This document shows positions 57,993-64,000 of a stretch of 64,000 nt of DNA, in pieces. Each line of letters starts with the position of its first letter. Position 1 is the first letter of the stretch. The stretch is taken from assembly GCA_965371445.1 (NCBI GenBank), contig CBDUYN010000032.1:4360-68359 (forward strand), written 5' to 3'. The stretch is from DASWIG01 sp965371445. Its GTDB lineage: Bacteria > Acidobacteriota > Thermoanaerobaculia > Multivoradales > J023. The position numbers were made by a program, and so were the translations under genes. The notes below the pieces were generated by a model that was not told the origin of the DNA, searched no databases, and was given only the letters and a program-made list of their open reading frames with translations.

Positions 57993-59168
57993 TTAGGAGG
58001 TGGCGAGCCGGCGCAGACGCCGGACGGCTTCGTCGAGCAGCTCCAGCGTCTTGCAAAAAGCGAAGCGCACCAGGTGGCGTCCCGCCTCCTTGTGGACGTA
58101 GAAGGCGGTCGGCGGGATCGCCGCCACGCCTACCTTCTCCGGCAACATGCGGCAAAAAGCGACGTCGTCGTCCCAGCCGAGGGGGCGGATGTCGGCAAGG
58201 ACGAAGTAGGTGCCCGCCGGTTCCAAGACGCCGAAGCCCACCTCGCGCAGCCCCCGGCACAGGTGGTCGCGGCGCTCCCGGTACTCTTCGACGAACGTCC
58301 GGTAGAAAGCCTCGTCGGCCTCCTCCAGGGCCCGGGCCACGGCCGGTTGCATGGGCGCGCTGTTGCAGAAGGTGATGAACTGGTGCGCGGTCCGGATCGC
58401 CGCGGCGAGCGGACGCGGGGCACAGGCCCAGCCGACCTTCCAGCCCGTGAAGGAGAAGGTCTTGCCCGCCGAGGAGATGGTGACGGTCCGCTCCCACATC
58501 CCCGGCAGGGTGGCAATCGGGACGTGCTCGGCGTCGAAGGTCAGGTGCTCGTAGACCTCGTCGGAGACGACCAGGAGGTCGTGGTCTCGGGCCAGCCGGG
58601 CGACGTGCCCGAGCTCGGCGCGGGTGAAGACCTTGCCCGCCGGATTGTGGGGCGAGTTGAGGAGGATCATGCGCGTCTTGGGCGTTATGGCCTGCTCCAG
58701 GGCCGCGGACTCGTAGCGGAAGTCGGGTGACTCCAGGGTCACCAGGCGCTCGACGCCTCCGGCCATCGCCACCGTGGCGCGGTAGGAGTCGTAGAAGGGC
58801 TCGAAAAAAACCACCTCGTCGCCCACCTCGACGAGGGCCTGGAGGGTGGCACAGATCGCCTCGGTGGCGCCGTTGGTCACGGTGACCTCGGAGTCGGCGT
58901 CGTAGTCGAGGTCGTAGAAGCGCTTCTGATGGCGGGCGATGGCGCGGTTGAGCTCCGGGATCCCGGTCATCCGGCAGTACTGGTTCGCGCCACCGCGGAT
59001 CGCCTCGACCGCGGCCTCCTTGACGAAGTCGGGTCCTTCGAAGTTGGGGAAGCCCTGGCCGAGGTTGACCGCCTCGTGGCGCAGGGCGAGCTCGGTCATC
59101 TCGGTGAAAACCGTCGTCCCGAAGCCCTGGAGGCGGGACGTCAGATAGGGCAGGCGTGCGCTCGGCAT
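57993..59168 (-). CDS. class I/II PLP aminotransferase (glutamine transaminase K / YbdL / MtnE-like)
   Basis: 391 aa. Fold-type I motifs: VNLGQGFPNFEGPDFV, YCRMTGIPELNRAIARH, VTVTNGATEAICATLQAL, LLNSPHNPAGKVFTRAEL, VVSDEVYEHLTFDAEH and the Schiff-base Lys in ISSAGKTFSFTGWKVGW. The subgroup includes YbdL and kynurenine/glutamine transaminases that act on Met, Phe and Gln. Together with the omega-amidase it probably recycles 2-oxo-4-methylthiobutyrate or other 2-oxoacids. It is divergent from the hybrid kinase gene, with an approximately 160-nt gap containing TAAGAT (59225-59230). Confidence 0.9.
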   Translation of the reverse strand: MPSARLPYLTSRLQGFGTTVFTEMTELALRHEAVNLGQGFPNFEGPDFVKEAAVEAIRGGANQYCRMTGIPELNRAIARHQKRFYDLDYDADSEVTVTNGATEAICATLQALVEVGDEVVFFEPFYDSYRATVAMAGGVERLVTLESPDFRYESAALEQAITPKTRMILLNSPHNPAGKVFTRAELGHVARLARDHDLLVVSDEVYEHLTFDAEHVPIATLPGMWERTVTISSAGKTFSFTGWKVGWACAPRPLAAAIRTAHQFITFCNSAPMQPAVARALEEADEAFYRTFVEEYRERRDHLCRGLREVGFGVLEPAGTYFVLADIRPLGWDDDVAFCRMLPEKVGVAAIPPTAFYVHKEAGRHLVRFAFCKTLELLDEAVRRLRRLATS

Positions 59169-59329
59169 GGGAGAATTGTGCCACAGCCGGACGGCGAGCC
59201 TTCGTCTTCGGTGGCTTTTGATTCTAAGATATCCGGTATCGGATGGCCGCGGAGCGCGGCAGTGACGGGGGACTTGGCGGAGATCGCGGGAATCCGATGC
59301 CGCGCACGGGATCTCCCAGGAGACGGTTG

Positions 59330-62300
59330 TTGAAGCACTCGACCAAGAGCTCCCGGCCCCATCTCTTCAGTTGGTTTCAGCTCGGACCTGCCCGGCCCAA
59401 GCCGACCGACCAGCCCGACACGACCTCCGGCGCCCTCGCCGCCACGCTGCGCCGCGACCCGGTGGCCGTCGTGGCGCTCGCCGTATTGGCGGTCCTGGTC
59501 GCCCTGGAGGCTGGCTCGCCGATGGTTCCGAAGCCGCTCGACGCTGTCGTGCGCTTTCTGCCGCTCGCCCATCTGGCGCTGGCCGTCGGAGCCATCCAGT
59601 TGGGGCTCCGGCGCATCATCCACCAGGCGGAGCGTCGTCTCTGGGCCGGTGTCGCGCTGGCTTTCGGCCTGCGCTTCGTGGCCGACGCCCTGGTGCTCGC
59701 CCTGGGCCGGCCGACGCTCTACCTGGGGCTCGTCTCCGACGTCCTACACACGCTTTCGTTCCTGGCGTTCATTTTCGCGATCGAGCGGCCTGTCCAGCGC
59801 CGTGCCGGAATCCACTCCACCGACATGGGCCGGCTCCTGAGCTGGCCCGGCGGATCGACCTTTGCCTTCGGCCTGCTGGTCTACTTCAGCTTGATCCCGG
59901 CGGTGCTCAATCCGGAGCTCTACGCGACGCTCCTGCCCTCTTCTTACATGTTCCTGATCTTCGAGCTCTACGTCGTGGTCGACCTCGTCATCCTCGGTTC
60001 CACGACGGATTCGCTACGTTGGCGGATGCTCTACTCGCTCCTCTTCCTGGCGACGGCGACACTGCTGGTCAAAGACCTCCTCGACGTGCTCGCCCTGGCC
60101 GGTTTCCTGCCCCCGGCGTGGACGACGGCGGCGCGGCTGCTGTGGAACCTGCCCTTCCTCGTCCTGATCGTGGTGGCACGGCTGCGCCACCACCCCTTTC
60201 CTACCGAGGAGTCGCATTTCGACTCGGTCAACCGCAAGGACCCGTTGCCCTGGCCGCAGGGCAACGTCGTGGTCTTCGCCCTGGCCTTCCCGCTGATCCA
60301 CCTGGCGTTTCACGCCGCGCAGCGGCTCGACGAAACGACGGCCGCCGTCCGCGAGGCTTTCGTCCTGGTCTGGCTTCTCGTCTTCGGAGCGATGGCGCTC
60401 CTACAGCAGCGGTTGCTGGAGCGGCGGGCAAGGACCTCGTGGACCGAGAGGATGCGGGCGGAAGAAGCGCTCCACAGGTCGAAAGAGACCCTGCGGCTCG
60501 CCAACGAGCGCTCCCGGGCCGAGGAGGCGCTGCGCAAGTCGGAGGAGAAGTTCCTGAAGGCCTTCCGCTCGATTCCCGACTCGATGGTCATCTCGACGCT
60601 GGCCGAGGGCCGGATCCGCGAGGTCAACGAAAGCTTCCAGACCTACTTCGGCTACCGCCGCGAGGAGGTCCTGGGCAAGACCGGCGTCGAGCTCGACCTG
60701 TGGGTAGAGCTCGAGGACCGGGCCATGATGACCCGGATCCTGCGCGAACGGGGCGCGGTGCGAAATTTCGAGCTCAGCTTCTACGACAAGGGGGGCGAGA
60801 AACGCCTGGCGCTGCTCTCGGCCGAGATCTTCGACCTCGAAGGCGAGACCTGCCTCCTGATGGTGCTGCGCGACATCACCGAGCGCAAGCAGGCCGAGGA
60901 CAAGATCCGCGAGCAGGCGGCACTGCTCGACAAGGCCCAGGACGCGATCTCGGTGCGCGACCTCGAGGGGCGCATCCTCTACTGGAACAAGAGCGCCGAG
61001 CGTGTCTACGGCTTCGCGGCCGAGGAGGTCCTGGGCCGCAACGTCGACGGCATGATAGAGGCCCGCGGTGTCGAGGCGATCGCCGCCGTCCAGGCCGAGG
61101 CCCTCGCCCGCGGCGAGTGGATCGGCGAGCTCGAGCAGGTGCGCCTCGACGGCACCGAGGTCGTCGTCGAGAGCCGTTGGACCCTGGTGCGCGACGCGAA
61201 GGGCAAAGGCACGTCTTTCCTCGTCATCAACACCGACGTGACCGAAAGGCGTCGCCTCGAGAGGCGGCTGCGCCGCGCCGAGCGCCTGGAATCGATCGGC
61301 GTCGTCACGAGCGGCATCGCCCACGATCTCTCGAACATCCTGACGCCGATCCGGATGAGCGCCGAGGCGCTCCGGGAAGCGTCGCTGGAAAAGAAATACG
61401 AGCCCCTCATCCTGAGCCTCTCCGAGCACGCCCGGCGAGGCACCGAGATGGTGAAGCATGTCCTGACGTTTGCCGGCCAGGCCGACGGCGAGCGGATCTC
61501 CTTCCAGCCGCGCCACCTGGTCCAGGACATGGAACGGCTCGCCAACGAGTGTTTCGGCGACGTCGGCCTTGATGTCCGGATCGCCGAAGAACCGTGGCCC
61601 GTCGTCGGCGACGCCGGACCCATGCACCAGGTGCTCGCGAGCCTCTGCACCAACGCCTGCGAGGCCCTGGGCGAGGGCGGCGGGACGATCCGTATCGAGG
61701 TCTCGAACGTCTGGATGGACAAGTTCTACGCCCGCCGCCACTCGGAGGCCCGGGAAGGCCCTTATGTCGTGCTCACCGTTTCCGACACCGGCTCGGGAAT
61801 TCCCCCAGAGAACCTGGAACAAATCTGGGACCCCTTCTTCTCCACCAAGGAAGAAGGCGGCGGTGGCCTGAGCCTCGCCATGAGCCAGGCGATCGTCCGG
61901 GCCCACGGCGGCTTCATGACCGTCTACAGCGAGGTGGGCTCCGGCTCGAGCTTCCAGGTCTACCTGCCGGCCCGCGAGATGGGGCCGGTCGAGGCGCCGC
62001 GGGAGCTGCCGGCGGGCCACGGCGAGCTCGTCCTGGTGGTCGACGACGACGCCTCGATCCGCGACATCATCCGCGAAGCGCTCGAGACCTTCGGCTACCG
62101 GGTCCGGGTCGCGACGAGCGGCGCCGAGGCGATCGAGACCTACCGGGCGCACGGCGCCGAGATCGACGTCGTGTTGCTCGACATGATGATGCCCGTCATA
62201 GACGGATTCGCCACGGTCGGCGAGCTTATGGACCTCGACCCTGAGGTGAGGGTGATCGCCGTCAGCGGCCTGGTCAGCAAGGACCGGGTCCGGGAGGTCG

Positions 62301-62431
62301 AAAACGTCCGGGTCTTCCTCGAGAAGCCCTACACGGCCGAAAAGCTCCTGTGGACGCTCCACGACGTCCTGAGGCCGGACGGCTCCGGCGCGGCGTCGGT
62401 CACCGAATCCGAAAAAGAGGAACCTGGCTGA
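59330..62431 (+). CDS. hybrid sensor histidine kinase: membrane sensor, two PAS, HATPase, receiver
   Basis: 1033 aa from a TTG at 59330 preferred for the AGGAG 6 nt upstream; ATGs at 59297 and 59243 are possible. N-terminal about 330 residues: about eight membrane helices. Then a coiled coil and PAS 1 (FLKAFRSIPDSMVIST ... FELSFYDKGGEKRL) and PAS 2 (LLDKAQDAISVRDLEGRILY ... FLVINTDVTERRRLE). Phospho-His is in SGIAHDLSNILTPI. HATPase_c has SLCTNACEALGEG, VSDTGSGIPPENL and GGGGLSLAMSQAIV. C-terminal receiver: LVVDDDASIRDII, VLLDMMMPVIDG, FLEKPY. The histidine is followed by D-L-S-N as in many Asp-relay hybrids. No output domain is present, so it acts through an unseen partner. Confidence 0.9.
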   Translation: MKHSTKSSRPHLFSWFQLGPARPKPTDQPDTTSGALAATLRRDPVAVVALAVLAVLVALEAGSPMVPKPLDAVVRFLPLAHLALAVGAIQLGLRRIIHQAERRLWAGVALAFGLRFVADALVLALGRPTLYLGLVSDVLHTLSFLAFIFAIERPVQRRAGIHSTDMGRLLSWPGGSTFAFGLLVYFSLIPAVLNPELYATLLPSSYMFLIFELYVVVDLVILGSTTDSLRWRMLYSLLFLATATLLVKDLLDVLALAGFLPPAWTTAARLLWNLPFLVLIVVARLRHHPFPTEESHFDSVNRKDPLPWPQGNVVVFALAFPLIHLAFHAAQRLDETTAAVREAFVLVWLLVFGAMALLQQRLLERRARTSWTERMRAEEALHRSKETLRLANERSRAEEALRKSEEKFLKAFRSIPDSMVISTLAEGRIREVNESFQTYFGYRREEVLGKTGVELDLWVELEDRAMMTRILRERGAVRNFELSFYDKGGEKRLALLSAEIFDLEGETCLLMVLRDITERKQAEDKIREQAALLDKAQDAISVRDLEGRILYWNKSAERVYGFAAEEVLGRNVDGMIEARGVEAIAAVQAEALARGEWIGELEQVRLDGTEVVVESRWTLVRDAKGKGTSFLVINTDVTERRRLERRLRRAERLESIGVVTSGIAHDLSNILTPIRMSAEALREASLEKKYEPLILSLSEHARRGTEMVKHVLTFAGQADGERISFQPRHLVQDMERLANECFGDVGLDVRIAEEPWPVVGDAGPMHQVLASLCTNACEALGEGGGTIRIEVSNVWMDKFYARRHSEAREGPYVVLTVSDTGSGIPPENLEQIWDPFFSTKEEGGGGLSLAMSQAIVRAHGGFMTVYSEVGSGSSFQVYLPAREMGPVEAPRELPAGHGELVLVVDDDASIRDIIREALETFGYRVRVATSGAEAIETYRAHGAEIDVVLLDMMMPVIDGFATVGELMDLDPEVRVIAVSGLVSKDRVREVENVRVFLEKPYTAEKLLWTLHDVLRPDGSGAASVTESEKEEPG

Positions 62432-63729
62432 TGCCAAAGAAAGATAGCGAATACCACGTCGAAACGCGGCTGATACACGGCAAGATGGTGAGCGCGCACT
62501 GGAACTACGAGGACCACATCATCCCGCCGGTCAGCGCCTCGACTTCCTACCGCCTGGAAAGCGCCAAGCGCGGCGCCGAAGGCTTTCTCGAATTTGCCAA
62601 TCCCGAGTTCAACCGCGAGACCCATCCCCCGATCTACATTTACGACCGCCTCGACGAGCCGAGCCGCGGCATGCTCGAAGAGAACCTCGCCGCGGCCGAA
62701 GGCGGCGAGTGCTGTGTCGCTTTCGCCACCGGCATGGCGGCGATCTCGGGCGCGCTGGGAGTGCTGCTCAAGAGCGGCGACACCGTGGTGAGCCACAAGA
62801 CGATCTACGGCTGTACGTACTCGCTTTTCCTCAACTGGTACCCGCGCCTCGGCATCAAGGTCCGCTTCGCCGACCTCTCCGACGTCTCGAACCTCGAGGA
62901 GGTCCTGGCCGACGACGAGAACGTGATGGCGGTCTACTGCGAGACACCGTGCAATCCCACGCTCGAGCTCCTCGACCTGCGGGCGATCGCGGAGGCCGTC
63001 GAGCGGACCAACGCGAGGCGTCCGCCACGCCGGTTCGTCTTCACGATCGTCGACAACACCTTCGCGACGCCTTTTTGCCAGCGGCCCCTGGAGCACGGCA
63101 TCGACCTCGTGGTCCACAGCTTGACCAAGAACATCGGCGGCTTCGGCACCGACATGGGCGGCGCGGTCATCGGTCCGAGTCTCCTGGAGCCGGATCTGCT
63201 GCTCTACCGCAAGGACTTCGGCGGCGTCCTCTCGCCCAAGGCCGCCTGGCCGCCGCTCGTCTACGGGCTGCCGACGCTGCCGCTCCGGACGCGCCGCCAG
63301 ATGGAGGTCGCGCGCCACGTCGCCGAGTACCTCGAAGGGCATCCCAAGGTGGAGCGTGTCGTCTACCCGGGATTCGAGAGCCACCCGCAGCACGAGCTTG
63401 CCAGGCGGCAGATGCGCGACTTCGACGGCGAGTTCGCGCCGGGCATCCTGATCTACTTCCTGCTGGCGGGCGAGGGCGAGGAGGTCAAGGCCCGCGGCGC
63501 GAAGTTCATGGACGCCGTCGCCGCCGACGCTTTGACCGTGACGCTCGCCGTCTCGCTCGGCCAGATCCGTACTTTGATCGAGCACCCGTCGTCGATGACG
63601 CACGCGCCGATTCCGGTCGCGGCACAAATCGAGGCGGGGCTCGACCCGGGAGGGATCCGGCTCGCGGTCGGCATCGAGCGTCCGGAGGACGTCGTGGCCG
63701 ACCTTGAGGCGGCGTTCGAGACGATCTAA
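62431..63729 (+). CDS. Cys/Met metabolism PLP-dependent enzyme (cystathionine gamma-synthase / methionine gamma-lyase family)
   Basis: 432 aa from an ATG that overlaps the kinase stop by one base (TGATG). Motifs: HVETRLIHG, PPVSASTSY, CCVAFATGMAAISGALGVLL, VSHKTIYGCTYSLF, AVYCETPCNPTLELLDL, TIVDNTFATPFCQRPLEHG, PLP-Lys in HSLTKNIGGFGTDMGG and a C-terminal VTLAVSLGQIRTLIEHPSSMTH. The family makes or cleaves C-S bonds of Met, Cys, homocysteine or cystathionine. It sits near a methionine-type aminotransferase, so sulphur amino-acid turnover is plausible, but synthase and lyase cannot be told apart here. Confidence 0.9.
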   Translation: MPKKDSEYHVETRLIHGKMVSAHWNYEDHIIPPVSASTSYRLESAKRGAEGFLEFANPEFNRETHPPIYIYDRLDEPSRGMLEENLAAAEGGECCVAFATGMAAISGALGVLLKSGDTVVSHKTIYGCTYSLFLNWYPRLGIKVRFADLSDVSNLEEVLADDENVMAVYCETPCNPTLELLDLRAIAEAVERTNARRPPRRFVFTIVDNTFATPFCQRPLEHGIDLVVHSLTKNIGGFGTDMGGAVIGPSLLEPDLLLYRKDFGGVLSPKAAWPPLVYGLPTLPLRTRRQMEVARHVAEYLEGHPKVERVVYPGFESHPQHELARRQMRDFDGEFAPGILIYFLLAGEGEEVKARGAKFMDAVAADALTVTLAVSLGQIRTLIEHPSSMTHAPIPVAAQIEAGLDPGGIRLAVGIERPEDVVADLEAAFETI

Positions 63730-63974
63730 GGATCCGATGGTCCAAGGGGGAAGGTGGTCGGAACCGGCGAGTCTTGCGGCTCGGTCTCCTCGGGCGCCGC
63801 GGACTCGCCGTCCGTCTCGTCTTCGTCGACTTTGTCGCCGTCGGTGGGGAAAGGCTCGGGACCGACCGTGCCGCCACGGCCGACTTTCGGCCGCAGCCGC
63901 GCCGCGAGGAACCTCTCGCCCGCCAGGACGAAGATGGCCTCGTTCAGCTGAGCGACGGGCAGGGCCGCAGCCAC
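63726..63974 (-). CDS. small acidic protein of unknown function
   Basis: 82 aa from a GTG at 63974 with AAAGGA 6 nt upstream. A TGA at 63988-63986 in the same frame ends another gene that begins beyond the window. Residues 1-28 are an amphipathic, mildly hydrophobic stretch (ALPVAQLNEAIFVLAGERFL). Residues 35-82 are low-complexity, Pro/Glu/Asp-rich and probably disordered. It overlaps the stop of the convergent PLP-enzyme gene by 3 nt. No family is recognised. Coding status rests on the start signal and the tight spacing behind the upstream stop. Confidence 0.45.
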   Translation of the reverse strand: MAAALPVAQLNEAIFVLAGERFLAARLRPKVGRGGTVGPEPFPTDGDKVDEDETDGESAAPEETEPQDSPVPTTFPLGPSDP

Positions 63975-64000
63975 ACGGTGTCCTTTCAGCCGATGGTCTC

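Noticed and set aside
1..64000. tRNA, rRNA, riboswitch, IS element or prophage genes
   Set aside because: I scanned the intergenic gaps and found no cloverleaf, T-box, conserved riboswitch core, transposase or phage structural gene. Most gaps are too short.

Overview
The window is uniformly GC-rich (well above 65% nearly everywhere). It has short intergenic gaps, many GTG/TTG starts and 1-4 nt start/stop overlaps. Sulfatase-TPR, Ser/Thr kinase-TPR and response regulator-kinase fusions, a TonB-dependent receptor and many two-component proteins point to a Gram-negative bacterium, plausibly Acidobacteriota or a deltaproteobacterial-type lineage. This is inferred from gene style only; there is no rRNA in the window.

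Layout. 1-10.65 kb: sulfatase-like TPR protein, MDR oxidoreductase, membrane TPR/Ser-Thr kinase, a minus-strand FHA-AAA protein, then an operon of receiver-kinase, ABC permease and ABC ATPase. 10.65-19.6 kb: cell-envelope modification genes (SGNH hydrolase, two GT39-like membrane proteins, a truncated class V aminotransferase, a secreted protein, a transglutaminase and a GT2-SGNH fusion). 19.6-34.6 kb: a surface-polysaccharide locus with two NeuA-phosphatase fusions, a NeuB-like synthase, at least five glycosyltransferases, two methyltransferases, an asparagine-synthase-like amidotransferase and a Wzm/Wzt-type exporter. It probably makes and exports a glycan containing a nonulosonic (sialic-like) acid.

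34.6-39.4 kb is more disturbed: a hicBA pair whose toxin frame is broken at a -1 slippery heptamer, a DMT exporter, a 42-bp tandem repeat, a TPR relic, a CYTH-CHAD protein behind a lysine-tailed HhH protein, and a Nudix hydrolase. 39.6-42 kb: TonB-dependent receptor. 42.1-49.7 kb: a minus-strand run of LytTR regulator, type 2 IPP isomerase, HMG-CoA reductase, cytochrome c lipoprotein, two cNMP/PilZ proteins and a SpoIIE-type phosphatase. 49.9-51.6 kb: a histidine kinase and OmpR-type regulator behind a Pho-box-like repeat. 51.7-64 kb: Fe-alcohol dehydrogenase, an S9 peptidase lacking its catalytic serine, a GT39-like protein, an AraC-type protein, an omega-amidase/aminotransferase pair, a hybrid histidine kinase and a Cys/Met PLP enzyme.

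Main signals beyond ordinary annotation: (i) perfect REP-like hairpins in four convergent gene junctions, one supplying the stop codons of both flanking genes; (ii) two enzymes with in-frame loss of exactly the catalytic segment; (iii) a frameshifted hicA at a canonical slippery site; (iv) duplicated NeuA-HAD fusions; (v) a 42-bp/84-bp higher-order minisatellite; (vi) a 36-bp near-identical relic of the neighbouring GT2-SGNH gene. No rRNA, tRNA, IS element or CRISPR array was recognised.
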